A stretch of 64,000 nucleotides of DNA, taken from assembly GCF_000024065.1 (NCBI RefSeq), contig NC_013174.1, forward strand, positions 992,001 to 1,056,000. Reading direction: 5' to 3'. Positions 16,503 to 25,704 of this stretch are shown piece by piece (positions within the stretch are counted from its first letter, which is position 1; every line of letters begins with the position of its first letter). Made by a program: the position numbers and the translations under genes. The DNA comes from Jonesia denitrificans DSM 20603. Lineage in GTDB: Bacteria > Actinomycetota > Actinomycetes > Actinomycetales > Cellulomonadaceae. The notes beneath the pieces are model-generated. The model ran no database searches. It was not told the origin of the DNA and was given only the letters and a program-made list of their open reading frames with translations.

Positions 16503-17870
16503 GTGAAGAGCACCGTCGAGACCCTAGACCCGACCAAGGCCAAGCTGACGGTCGAGGTGGAGTACGACGAGCTCCAGCCAGCGATCGAGCACGCCTACAC
16601 CCACATTGCTCAGGACATCACCATTCCTGGGTTCCGCAAGGGCAAGGTGCCGCCACGCATCATTGACCAGCGCATCGGACGCGCAGCAGTGCTGGAGCAC
16701 GCAGTCAACGAAGCCCTCCCAGGCTTCTACCGCGACGCACTCGCGCAGTCAGAGTTGCGGCCGTTGGGGCAACCGTCCGTTGAGGTCACCAAGGTTCCTC
16801 TTGGCGACGACGAGCAGGGAAACCTCGAATTCGTGGTCGAGCTTGAAGTTCGCCCAGACTTCGACCTGCCAGAGCTTGACGGCTTGAGCCTCCAAGTCCC
16901 TAACGTCACCGTGTCCGACGAGGACGTAGAAGAGCGTCTGACATCGCTTCGCGAGCGTTTCGGTACCCTGGTGGGCGTTGACCGTCCTGCTGCTGACGGT
17001 GACTTCGTCGTCATTGACCTCACCGCGAAAATTGGTGACGAAACCGTTGATTCTGTTTCCGGAATTTCCTACGAAATTGGCACCGGCAACATGCTTGAAG
17101 GTCTCGATGAGGCACTGACAGGGTTGTCCGCTGACGAGACCACCACGTTCACTGCTCCACTTGCTGGCGGTGACCACGCTGGTGAGGAGGCAACGGTGAC
17201 GGTGACCGCAACAGCGGTCAAGGAACGTCAACTGCCAGAGGCAGATGACGACTTCGCGCAAATGGCCTCTGAGTTTGACACCATTGACGAACTCAAAGAC
17301 GACCTCCGCGAGCAGGCGAAGAACGCAGCTGCGTCCAACCAGGCTGTCGCCGCACGTGATCTTCTCGTTGCGGAACTCAACAAGGTTGAGTTCCCACTGC
17401 CAGCTGGCGTCATTGAGGCTGAAGTGAACCGTCACCTCGAGGGAGAAGGGCGCCTTGAGGACGACGAGCACCGTGCGGAGGTTACTCAAGAGACCACCAC
17501 TGCGCTCAAGAACCAACTTCTTCTTGACACACTCGCAGAGAAGCTCGAAGTGAAGGTTGCTCAGCAGGAGCTTCTTGACTACCTCATCTCTGCGTCACGC
17601 CAGTACGGCATGGATCCACAGCAGTTCATTTCCACCCTTGACCAACAGGGTCAAATCCCTGCCATGGTCGGTGAAGTGGCACGTTCGAAGTCGCTGGCTG
17701 TTGCACTTCGGTCAATCGAAGTCAAGGACGAGGATGGGAACGTTGTTGACCTGTCTGAGTTCATCGGCTCGGACGAAGACGATGCTGCCGCTGAAGAGAT
17801 TGCCAAAGCCGCCCAACAGGCAGCAGAGGGCGACTCTGAAGAGCAAGCAACTGAGGACGCCTCACACTGA
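16503..17870 (+). CDS. tig: Trigger factor (ribosome-associated peptidyl-prolyl isomerase chaperone)
   Basis: 455 residues. I chose the GTG at 16503 because GGAG lies nine bases upstream and the protein then begins VKSTVETLDPTKAKLTVEV, as family members do; a TTG at 16488 has no SD. The ribosome-docking signature is GFRKGKVPP at about residue 43. The FKBP-type PPIase domain is near 150-245 (GDFVVIDLTAKIGDETVD). The C-terminal helical arms follow, ending in an acidic tail. It binds near the ribosomal exit tunnel and folds nascent chains. It precedes clpP1-clpP2-clpX, the conserved order. Confidence 0.96.
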   Translation: MKSTVETLDPTKAKLTVEVEYDELQPAIEHAYTHIAQDITIPGFRKGKVPPRIIDQRIGRAAVLEHAVNEALPGFYRDALAQSELRPLGQPSVEVTKVPLGDDEQGNLEFVVELEVRPDFDLPELDGLSLQVPNVTVSDEDVEERLTSLRERFGTLVGVDRPAADGDFVVIDLTAKIGDETVDSVSGISYEIGTGNMLEGLDEALTGLSADETTTFTAPLAGGDHAGEEATVTVTATAVKERQLPEADDDFAQMASEFDTIDELKDDLREQAKNAAASNQAVAARDLLVAELNKVEFPLPAGVIEAEVNRHLEGEGRLEDDEHRAEVTQETTTALKNQLLLDTLAEKLEVKVAQQELLDYLISASRQYGMDPQQFISTLDQQGQIPAMVGEVARSKSLAVALRSIEVKDEDGNVVDLSEFIGSDEDDAAAEEIAKAAQQAAEGDSEEQATEDASH

Positions 17871-17895
17871 TCACCAACGTGACACGCTGTGAACG

Positions 17896-17928
17896 GTGGG
17901 CCGGACCTTTCTTGAGGTTCCGGCCCAC
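17896..17928 (+). terminator. Probable tig terminator
   Basis: GTGGGCCGGACC pairs with GGTTCCGGCCCAC with one bulged base, 26 bases after the tig stop. A second stem, ACAGCCGT/ACGGCTGT (17927-17953), overlaps its end. No U tract, so read-through into clpP1 is possible. Confidence 0.55.
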
Positions 17929-18053
17929 AGCCGTGTGCGCAGGAAACGGCTGTGCGCCTTGAGCGAAACAATGCATTTGCGGGAGTGAATCCCATGGCAC
18001 ACGCGTTAAGGTCAAGGCAGCACTCAAGAAAAATCCGTGGAACAGGAGACAGC

Positions 18054-18677
<624 letters not shown>

Positions 18678-18705
18678 TCCGACAGCGGACAAGGAGACTT
18701 AATTC

Positions 18706-19413
18706 ATGAGCTACGAATCTCAGTTCATCGCCCGAGCCCAACGACTTGCCGGTCCCAACGGTGTGCCTTTTGGTGGTGCTCCCACCCCGTCTTCACGGTA
18801 TGTGTTGCCCCAGTTCGAGGAGCGCACTGCGTACGGGTTTAAGCGCCAAGACCCATACACCAAGCTGTTTGAAGACCGCATCATCTTCTTGGGGGTGCAA
18901 GTTGATGACGCATCCGCAGATGACGTCATGGCACAACTGCTTGTTCTTGAGTCGCAAGAACCAAACCGTGACATCATCTTGTACATCAACTCACCGGGTG
19001 GTTCATTCACCGCGATGACCGCGATCTACGACACCATGCAGTACATCACCTCCGAGGTGCAAACTGTGTGTCTTGGGCAAGCGGCGTCCTCAGCGGCTGT
19101 CTTACTCGCGGCTGGAAGCCCCGGCAAGCGCCTTGCGCTGCCCAACGCGCGTGTACTCATCCACCAGCCGTCACTGTCTGGTGGAGGGTATGCACAAGCC
19201 TCGGATATTGAAATTCACGCCAACGAAATCTTGCGGATGCGTGAATGGCTTGAGGACACTCTCGCGGTGCACACAGGCAAACCGATTGACGAGATTCGCA
19301 CTGATATTGAGCGAGACAAGATCCTGTCCGCTCAAGAAGCTGTGGAGTATGGTCTTGTCGACCAGGTTCTTGAGTCCCGCAAGGCGCAACGGATCGCGCA
19401 AGCGCACGACTGA
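18706..19413 (+). CDS. clpP2: ATP-dependent Clp protease proteolytic subunit ClpP2
   Basis: 235 residues, ATG start with AAGGAG upstream. It carries an N-terminal extension of about 45 residues before the ClpP fold. The catalytic Ser is residue 128 in GQAASSA, the His is 153 in VLIHQPS, and the Asp is in DIERDK near residue 205. It differs from ClpP1 by the [10 protein letters not shown] segment, as in other actinobacterial ClpP2. It forms the second ring of the ClpP1P2 particle. It is co-transcribed with clpP1, and a hairpin separates it from clpX. Confidence 0.96.
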   Translation: MSYESQFIARAQRLAGPNGVPFGGAPTPSSRYVLPQFEERTAYGFKRQDPYTKLFEDRIIFLGVQVDDASADDVMAQLLVLESQEPNRDIILYINSPGGSFTAMTAIYDTMQYITSEVQTVCLGQAASSAAVLLAAGSPGKRLALPNARVLIHQPSLSGGGYAQASDIEIHANEILRMREWLEDTLAVHTGKPIDEIRTDIERDKILSAQEAVEYGLVDQVLESRKAQRIAQAHD

Positions 19414-19437
19414 CATGTGATCATAGGAATATTTCAG

Positions 19438-19475
19438 ACCACCGGTGAGTTGCCGATAAGGTATTCACCGGTGGT
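19438..19475 (+). terminator. Hairpin between clpP2 and clpX
   Basis: Perfect 11-bp stem (ACCACCGGTGA / TCACCGGTGGT) with a 16-base loop, 25 bases after the clpP2 stop. No U tract; it may be a partial terminator. Confidence 0.5.
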
Positions 19476-19554
19476 GTGACATATTGGACCTGGAACCAAC
19501 ACGCGGTGACAACGCACCCAACCCCGATGGCGGGGCTTGCGAAGGAGGCAATCT

Positions 19555-20832
19555 GTGACACGTCTAGGTGACGGTGCCGACCTGCTGAAGTGTTCTTTCT
19601 GTGGAAAGTCTCAAAAGCAGGTGAAGAAACTCATCGCTGGTTCAGGGGTGTATATCTGCGACGAGTGCATTGAATTGTGCAATGAAATTATCGAGGAAGA
19701 ACTCAACGAAGCTGTAGAGAGCGGCTTGGGAGAATTGCCTAAGCCTCAAGAGATTTTTGATTTCCTTGAAGAGTATATTGTCGGCCAAGACACAGCGAAA
19801 AAATCCCTCGCTGTTGCTGTGTACAACCACTACAAACGTATTACGGCAACCGATGCACCTAAAGTTGGTGACAACCACGACGACATTGATCTCGCTAAGT
19901 CCAATATTTTGCTCATAGGCCCCACTGGGTGTGGGAAGACCTACCTCGCTCAAACACTTGCGCGCATGCTTAACGTGCCGTTCGCGATCGCTGATGCAAC
20001 GGCCCTGACAGAAGCTGGATACGTCGGCGAAGATGTTGAAAACATCCTTCTGAAGCTGATCCAGGCTGCAGATTTTGATGTGAAGAAAGCAGAAACCGGC
20101 ATCATCTATATCGATGAGATAGACAAGATCGCTCGTAAAGCTGAGAACCCATCGATCACCCGTGATGTGTCAGGCGAAGGCGTGCAGCAAGCTTTACTGA
20201 AAATCATCGAAGGAACAACAGCATCAGTACCTCCTCAAGGTGGGCGTAAACATCCACACCAGGAATTCATCACCATCGACACCTCAAACGTTCTGTTTAT
20301 TGTTGCAGGAGCATTCGCCGGACTCGAAGACATTATTTCGCAACGCACCGGGAAGCGTGGTATCGGTTTCGGGGCACCGCTTGCGCTCCCCGGTGACAGT
20401 GCAAACATTTTGTCGCGCGTGATGCCAGAAGACCTGCACAAGTTTGGGTTGATTCCCGAGTTCATTGGGCGTCTTCCCGTCATGACAACGGTCAATGAAC
20501 TCGATGTTGATGCGTTGGTGTCAATTTTGACTGAACCACGTAACGCTCTTGTCAAGCAATATCGAAAAATGTTCGCCCTTGACGACGTCGACCTCGAATT
20601 CACTGACGACGCAATACGTGCAGTGGCGGAACAGGCCCTGTTGCGGGGAACTGGGGCTCGCGGGTTGCGATCAATTCTTGAGGAGGTTCTCCAACAGGTC
20701 ATGTTTGAAGTGCCCTCTCGCACGGATGTTGAGAAAGTTCTCATTACCCGTGAGGTCGTCCTTGATAAGGTGTATCCCACCCTCGTCCCACGAACCGATG
20801 CGGGCCGTGAAGCCCGTGAAAAGAGCGCGTAA
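19555..20832 (+). CDS. clpX: ATP-dependent Clp protease ATP-binding subunit ClpX
   Basis: 425 residues from GTG 19555, with AAGGAGG eight bases upstream. The N-terminal zinc-binding domain has LKCSFCGKS and CDECIELC. The AAA+ module shows Walker A GPTGCGKT, pore loop GYVGED, Walker [11 protein letters not shown] and sensor-2 [10 protein letters not shown]. The peptidase-docking loop RGIGFGA, equivalent to IGF, is present, as ClpP binding requires. It unfolds tagged proteins and feeds them into ClpP1P2. The chorismate mutase gene starts six bases after its stop. Confidence 0.97.
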   Translation: MTRLGDGADLLKCSFCGKSQKQVKKLIAGSGVYICDECIELCNEIIEEELNEAVESGLGELPKPQEIFDFLEEYIVGQDTAKKSLAVAVYNHYKRITATDAPKVGDNHDDIDLAKSNILLIGPTGCGKTYLAQTLARMLNVPFAIADATALTEAGYVGEDVENILLKLIQAADFDVKKAETGIIYIDEIDKIARKAENPSITRDVSGEGVQQALLKIIEGTTASVPPQGGRKHPHQEFITIDTSNVLFIVAGAFAGLEDIISQRTGKRGIGFGAPLALPGDSANILSRVMPEDLHKFGLIPEFIGRLPVMTTVNELDVDALVSILTEPRNALVKQYRKMFALDDVDLEFTDDAIRAVAEQALLRGTGARGLRSILEEVLQQVMFEVPSRTDVEKVLITREVVLDKVYPTLVPRTDAGREAREKSA

Positions 20833-20837
20833 CAACT

Positions 20838-21197
20838 GTGAATGAGACTCCTGCAACCGGTGATGACCCAACGGCAGACCCTGCTATTCGGCAAGAAATC
20901 CTGAGTCTTCGTGCGTCCATTGACAATATTGACGCAGCACTCATGCATTTGTTGTCTGAACGGTTTAAATTCACGCACCGCGTTGGGGAACTCAAAGCGC
21001 AAGCTGGTGTGCTGCCTGCAGACCCCGCGCGTGACCGTGAGCAAATTCAACGTCTCACCTCGATCGCTGATCAGGCTGGTTTAGACCCACAGTTCGCGGA
21101 GAAGTTCCGCGATTTCATCGTTTCCGAAGTGATCCGGCATCACAAACGGATTGCAGAGGAGTATGGAGAGGTTCGCCCATTGGACACCTACTCTTGA
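20838..21197 (+). CDS. Chorismate mutase (AroQ class)
   Basis: 119 residues with GTG start, five bases after clpX. The all-helical AroQ fold is shown by LRASIDNIDAALMHLLSERF (helix 1 with its conserved Arg), THRVGELKA (active-site Lys) and DREQIQRLTSIA. It is monofunctional, with no prephenate dehydratase or DAHP synthase domain. It turns chorismate into prephenate for Phe and Tyr synthesis. Actinobacterial forms of this size are often activated by DAHP synthase. A strong terminator follows. Confidence 0.9.
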   Translation: MNETPATGDDPTADPAIRQEILSLRASIDNIDAALMHLLSERFKFTHRVGELKAQAGVLPADPARDREQIQRLTSIADQAGLDPQFAEKFRDFIVSEVIRHHKRIAEEYGEVRPLDTYS

Positions 21198-21230
21198 AGA
21201 GAATTCTTCGAGTGACTGTCGCTCCACATG

Positions 21231-21271
21231 TTTGAGGGGCCTGAGCGTGGTGCTCAGGCCCCTCAAATTTT
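21231..21271. terminator. Strong bidirectional terminator
   Basis: Perfect 16-bp stem (TTTGAGGGGCCTGAGC and its complement) around a GTGGT loop, followed by TTTT on the plus strand and preceded by A/T on the other. It serves the chorismate mutase gene and the convergent ABC transporter operon. Confidence 0.9.
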
Positions 21272-21285
21272 GCCCGTGCGGGGCG

Positions 21286-22068
21286 TTATCGGTCAGTGTC
21301 TGTCAACGATGCGTGAGTGGGGTCCAGCACGCGCTTGAGGAACTGTTGGGTGCGTTCCTGAGACGGTGAGTTAATCACCTGTTCCGCGGGGCCTTCCTCA
21401 ACGATGACACCTTGATCCATAAACACCACCCGATCCGCCACATCACGCGCGAAAGCCATTTCGTGGGTGACTACAAGCATGGTCATGCCTTGTTCGGCCA
21501 ACTCACGCATCACAGTGAGAACATCTCCGACTAATTCGGGATCTAACGCTGACGTTGGTTCGTCAAACAGCATCAGTTCAGGGTCCATCGACAGTGCGCG
21601 AGCGATGGCCACTCGCTGCTGTTGCCCACCCGATAGCTGCCGGGGGTAGGAGGAGCCACGATCGCCAAGGCCGACCCGTTCGAGGTTCAGGTGGGCGATA
21701 CGCTCTGCTTCCTTTTTTCCTCGACCCAAGACGCGGCGTTGTGCGATGGTGCAGTTCTCAAGCACTGTCATGTGTGCGAATAGGTTGAACTGTTGGAAAA
21801 CCATCCCAACACGGGAACGGAGGTCGTCAATGTCAATATCGGGTTCATGATCATCAGCGGCGATGGTCTGACCCAGCACGGTGACAGTACCGGATGTTGC
21901 GTGCTCCAGTTGGTTCACACAGCGAAGAAGTGTTGATTTGCCCGATCCTGACGGGCCGATGAGGCAGACAACTTCACCAGCATTGATCGTTACATCGATT
22001 CCGGTCAGTACTTCGCGCTCACCATAGGATTTGTGGAGCTGATGGATGTTGACGATGGGCTGTGTCAT
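21286..22068 (-). CDS. Polar amino acid ABC transporter, ATP-binding protein (GlnQ-like)
   Basis: 260 residues, ATG start. Walker A is GPSGSGKST, the Q-loop region is [16 protein letters not shown] (typical of the PAAT amino acid family), the signature is [15 protein letters not shown], Walker B is [13 protein letters not shown], and the switch His is in VVTHEM. It powers import of a polar amino acid. Its start overlaps the permease stop by four bases, so the three genes form one minus-strand operon. Confidence 0.94.
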   Translation of the reverse strand: MTQPIVNIHQLHKSYGEREVLTGIDVTINAGEVVCLIGPSGSGKSTLLRCVNQLEHATSGTVTVLGQTIAADDHEPDIDIDDLRSRVGMVFQQFNLFAHMTVLENCTIAQRRVLGRGKKEAERIAHLNLERVGLGDRGSSYPRQLSGGQQQRVAIARALSMDPELMLFDEPTSALDPELVGDVLTVMRELAEQGMTMLVVTHEMAFARDVADRVVFMDQGVIVEEGPAEQVINSPSQERTQQFLKRVLDPTHASLTDTDR

Positions 22069-22904
22069 CGGGACCCTCCGGTTTTCTTTTCAAGCCAGCG
22101 GGCAAGGAAGCCAAGCGGGATGGTGATGCACAGGTAGGCGGCTCCAACAACGAAGAGCCCTGTTAATCCGCCGATTCCTGAGTTCAGGGTGTCGCGACCA
22201 ACCTTGGTCAGGTCATAGGCCGCTGCAGACAGGCCAAGGAGGTAGACCAGGGAGGTGTCTTTGGTCAGCAAGATGAGTTCGTTTGTCATCGGAGGCAGCA
22301 CGATACGGAATGCTTGTGGGAGCGTGACAGTGAGCATTGTGCGCATGGGGGACATGCCTAGTGAACGCGCTGCTTCGATCTGTCCGGGCGGTACTGCTTG
22401 GATTCCTGCACGAATGGTTTCGGCAATGTATGCCGAGGACACGATCCCCAACGCGAGTGCGGCTTTGGCTGTGATGGAGTCAATGCGCACTCCAAAGGCG
22501 ATAGGGACTGCAAATCCTACGGTGAAAACAACAAGGAGGGCAGGGATGCCGCGGAAAAACTCAATCCATCCGGTGGCGATCCACCGGTAGAGCCCCACTG
22601 AAGACAACCGCATGAGTGCCAGGAGAATACCAAGAGCTAGTCCAAGGGCAAAGGCAAGGACCGTGTAGGTGATGGTATTCAGTGCGGCACCTGGAAGCTG
22701 CGGGAGCATGTGACGGGCAACATCAACGTTGAAAAGGTTGGTTGCGATCCGCTGCCAGTCCGCAGTGAGGGAAGCGATGAGGACCACGAGCGCGAGAAGT
22801 GCATACTGAACTGCTTGGGACATTCGCGCGCGTTGTCTTGGGGTGAGGCGACGTCGGCGCGGTGCCGGGCGTGGTTGTCGTGTTGCAGGTGACGTGTCAC
22901 TCAT
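22065..22904 (-). CDS. Polar amino acid ABC transporter, permease (HisM/GlnP-like)
   Basis: 279 residues, ATG start. A basic, Arg-rich N-terminal tail of about 28 residues leads to several membrane segments. The EAA loop is [20 protein letters not shown], with the amino-acid-family motif GTxxxxRGIP seen here as [12 protein letters not shown]. It forms the membrane pore with the ATPase. It overlaps both neighbours by four bases. The single permease gene suggests a homodimer. Confidence 0.94.
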   Translation of the reverse strand: MSDTSPATRQPRPAPRRRRLTPRQRARMSQAVQYALLALVVLIASLTADWQRIATNLFNVDVARHMLPQLPGAALNTITYTVLAFALGLALGILLALMRLSSVGLYRWIATGWIEFFRGIPALLVVFTVGFAVPIAFGVRIDSITAKAALALGIVSSAYIAETIRAGIQAVPPGQIEAARSLGMSPMRTMLTVTLPQAFRIVLPPMTNELILLTKDTSLVYLLGLSAAAYDLTKVGRDTLNSGIGGLTGLFVVGAAYLCITIPLGFLARWLEKKTGGSR

Positions 22905-23677
22905 TCGGCTGACTCAGCTCCAGTGTGGGCTTCGACGATGGCCTCAAGTCGGCCGGACTCGGTGATCCGGGTTAGGGTGTTGTTCACGGCTGTGACGAGT
23001 TCAGGGTTGGTTTTCTTCACCCCAAAACCGTATTGCTCGTCAGTTTGTTCGATGTAGCCAATGGTGAGTTCGTCGGTCACGTAGGGTGCGAGTGTTCCTA
23101 CGTCGGCGATTGCCGCGTCAGTTTGGCCAGTCGCTACTGCTTGGACAACCAGTCCGAGGTCCTCAAAGACTGTTGCGTTCAGGCCTTGTTCCTCTGCGAG
23201 TGATGCGCCAGTGGTTTCGATTTGGACGGCTACGCTTTGACCGTTGAGGTCCTCCAGGGAGGCGACTGTGGTTCCTGCGGTCACGAGGACCCCTTGGTTA
23301 GCGTCATAGTAGGGGTTGGAGAATGAGAAGCGTTCTTCACGTTCCTCGGTGATGGTCATGCCCGTGGCGATGATGTCGCATTGGTTTGATTCTAGTGACG
23401 CACCGGATTCCATGGCGTCGAATGCGGCTTCCACAATGGATAGTTCAAGGTCGAGGTCGGTGGCGACTTCAGCCATGATGTCCATGTCGATGCCCACGAT
23501 CTCACCGGCATCTGTTTTGTATTCGAAGGGTTCAAACGGTGGGTTTGTGCACACAGTGAGGGTGTTTTGGTTGACGAGCGCGATACCGCTCTCCGTTTCC
23601 GTGCTCTGGGTGCTGGAGCATGCGGTCATGCTGAGGGCAAGCAGTGCGGTCGCGGTGAAGGCTGTTGTCCGGTTCAT
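22901..23677 (-). CDS. Polar amino acid ABC transporter, substrate-binding lipoprotein
   Basis: 258 residues from the ATG at 23677, where AAAGGA lies five bases upstream. A lipoprotein signal peptide ends in the lipobox LSMTAC (Cys at about residue 20). The mature part is a family 3 periplasmic binding fold: LTVCTNPPFEPFEYKTD, GIDMDIMAEVATDL, ERFSFSNPYYDANQGVLV, and an ALxxG-like YGFGVKKTN near the end. The ligand is probably a polar amino acid; the sequence does not fix which one. First gene of the operon. Confidence 0.93.
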   Translation of the reverse strand: MNRTTAFTATALLALSMTACSSTQSTETESGIALVNQNTLTVCTNPPFEPFEYKTDAGEIVGIDMDIMAEVATDLDLELSIVEAAFDAMESGASLESNQCDIIATGMTITEEREERFSFSNPYYDANQGVLVTAGTTVASLEDLNGQSVAVQIETTGASLAEEQGLNATVFEDLGLVVQAVATGQTDAAIADVGTLAPYVTDELTIGYIEQTDEQYGFGVKKTNPELVTAVNNTLTRITESGRLEAIVEAHTGAESAE

Positions 23678-23810
23678 GGTGGTCCTTTGATCGGTGGGTC
23701 TCTGCCCAAGATCATACCTATACATAGGCGTGCATGACTAATCACTGCACGGGTTATTTCTCACAGCACACGTGGAGGAAGGTCAGCGCCTGCGCAGAGA
23801 GTGCAGACAG

Positions 23811-23848
23811 CAACGGCGTGTGTCGGGTTAACCCCACACACGCCGTTG
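23811..23848 (-). terminator. Terminator of the acyl-CoA ligase gene
   Basis: Perfect 13-bp stem (CAACGGCGTGTGT / ACACACGCCGTTG); the loop itself contains the palindrome GGGTTAACCC. It lies 18 bases after the stop of the minus-strand acyl-CoA ligase gene. Confidence 0.75.
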
Positions 23849-23865
23849 ACCTTGTGACAGAGCGC

Positions 23866-25680
23866 TTACTCGTCGTTCTGGGACACCGGCCCACCGTAGA
23901 GTTCGTCAATGGTTAAGGAGAAGTCCTTGAGGACTTGAGCGCGTTTTACTTTCATGGACGGAGTAAGGTATCCGTTCGATTCAGTGAAGTCTGTGGTGAG
24001 AACGGTGAACTTTCGGATGGACTCAGCCCGAGAAACTGCCTCGTTTGCGCGGGTGACGGCACGGTCAAGGGCAGCAAGGACTTGTTCATCTGTCGATGCC
24101 GTCGTCACGTCCATGGGGGGCAGGTTGTGCGATCGCAGCCAGCCAGGAAGCATATCGGTGTCCAGAGTGATCAACGCACCAATGAATGGGCGTTGATCAC
24201 CAACGACAACGACTTGCGACACAATAGGGTGGCCACGTAACCGGTCCTCAAGGACCGCTGGAGCAACGTTCTTCCCTCCAGCGGTGACGATAATTTCTTT
24301 CTTGCGGCCGGTGATCCGAAGGTAACCGTCGTCGTCTAATGTGCCCAAGTCGCCGGTGTGGAACCACCCATCTTTCAGGGCCTCAGCTGTAGCCTGAGGG
24401 TTATTCCGATAGCCACGGAAAAGGTGGTCACCTTTGATTAGGATCTCGTGGTCGTCCGCGATTTTCACTGATGCACCGGGGAAAGGCAGCCCGACAGTCC
24501 CGATTTTCACGAGATGAGGGCGATTCACCGTTGTGGGTGCGCATGTTTCTGTGAGGCCGTACCCTTCCAGGATTGTCAGACCAATGCCGCGATAGAAGTG
24601 ACCGAGTCGTTCACCCAACGGTGCACCACCAGAGATGGCGTATTCGGCTTGCCCACCTAACAAAGCCCGCAATTTTGAAAATACAAGAGCGGATGCAATC
24701 GCGTGCTGTGCTTTGAGGATTGCTGAGGGGCCTTCTTGGCGTTCACTTGCTCGTGAATACTGGATTGCCACTTTCGCAGCCCAGCGAAACAGTTTGAGTT
24801 TGCGGGGACCCGCTTTTTGTTCAGCTGAGTTGTACACCTTCTCAAATACTCGTGGAACCGCCAGAAGGAAGGTAGGACGGAACGAGGCGAGATCAGGGAT
24901 GAGGTTTCGAGCATCGGGTGTATGCCCCATGACCGCACCTGAGGTCACGCACAACACCTGGATAAATCGGGCAAAGACATGTGCCAGCGGCATGAAGAGG
25001 AGGGTGCGCTTTCCTGGCGCACACACGTGTCCCAGGTCAGCAATTCCGTTGCGGGTCAGGAACACAAAGCTTCGGTGAGTAAGTTCCACACCTTTGGGGC
25101 GCCCTGTGGTGCCGGAGGTGTAAATGATGGTGGCTAGGTCGCCCCCGGTGACCGCGACAGAACGCTGTGTGACTTCGTGCGGGTCCGTGTTTGCGCCACG
25201 GGTAGCAAGCGTTGACAACGCGTCGTCATCAAGGACGAGAACCTCACGCAGATCAGGAAGATCGCGCGCTGCTTCCTGAGCGACCGCCAGGTGGGCGGAG
25301 TTTTCCACAATGAGGATGTTGACGCCAGCATCAGAGCAAATCCATTGCAGTTGTTTTGCAGAGGATGTCTCATACACGGGAACCGGCACGGCCCCGATAG
25401 CCCAGGCCGCAAAGTCAAGGAGAGTCCATTCGTAACGTGTGCGAGACATGATGGCGATTCGGTCGCCTACTGCGACACCTGAGGCGATAAGTCCGCGCGC
25501 TGTCGCCATGACTTGGTCGGCGAACTGTTGCGCGGTGACTGGTACCCAGCCGGAGGCCAGAGCGGTTTGCCGTTCGAAGAGTGTCTTACCACCTGCTCGC
25601 TGGACACGGTCAGCAAGCAAGGTGTTGATTGACGCTTCGGGAGGGTAATCGCACCGATCGGGCACTGATGATTCGTTCAT
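23866..25680 (-). CDS. Long-chain fatty acid-CoA ligase (FadD15-like, AMP-forming)
   Basis: 604 residues, ATG start. The ANL superfamily P-loop is YTSGTTGRPKGVELTH (about residues 188-203). The A5 motif is GYGLTETCAP, A7 is DGWFHTGDLG, and A8 is ITGRKKEIIVTAGGKNVAP; the catalytic Lys region TPSMKVKRAQVL is near the C terminus. It activates fatty acids to acyl-AMP and then to acyl-CoA. The overall form matches the FadD15 group of actinobacteria. It stands alone between the transporter operon and valS. Confidence 0.92.
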   Translation of the reverse strand: MNESSVPDRCDYPPEASINTLLADRVQRAGGKTLFERQTALASGWVPVTAQQFADQVMATARGLIASGVAVGDRIAIMSRTRYEWTLLDFAAWAIGAVPVPVYETSSAKQLQWICSDAGVNILIVENSAHLAVAQEAARDLPDLREVLVLDDDALSTLATRGANTDPHEVTQRSVAVTGGDLATIIYTSGTTGRPKGVELTHRSFVFLTRNGIADLGHVCAPGKRTLLFMPLAHVFARFIQVLCVTSGAVMGHTPDARNLIPDLASFRPTFLLAVPRVFEKVYNSAEQKAGPRKLKLFRWAAKVAIQYSRASERQEGPSAILKAQHAIASALVFSKLRALLGGQAEYAISGGAPLGERLGHFYRGIGLTILEGYGLTETCAPTTVNRPHLVKIGTVGLPFPGASVKIADDHEILIKGDHLFRGYRNNPQATAEALKDGWFHTGDLGTLDDDGYLRITGRKKEIIVTAGGKNVAPAVLEDRLRGHPIVSQVVVVGDQRPFIGALITLDTDMLPGWLRSHNLPPMDVTTASTDEQVLAALDRAVTRANEAVSRAESIRKFTVLTTDFTESNGYLTPSMKVKRAQVLKDFSLTIDELYGGPVSQNDE

Positions 25681-25704
25681 AAGAGATCCTTGGATAGGGC
25701 GATG

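Noticed and set aside
16749-17516. 255-codon ORF antisense to tig
   Set aside because: Shadow of the trigger factor gene; no ribosome site or known motif.
20235-21050. 271-codon ORF antisense to clpX
   Set aside because: Basic, Arg/Ser-rich translation typical of the shadow of a GC-biased gene; clpX is certain.
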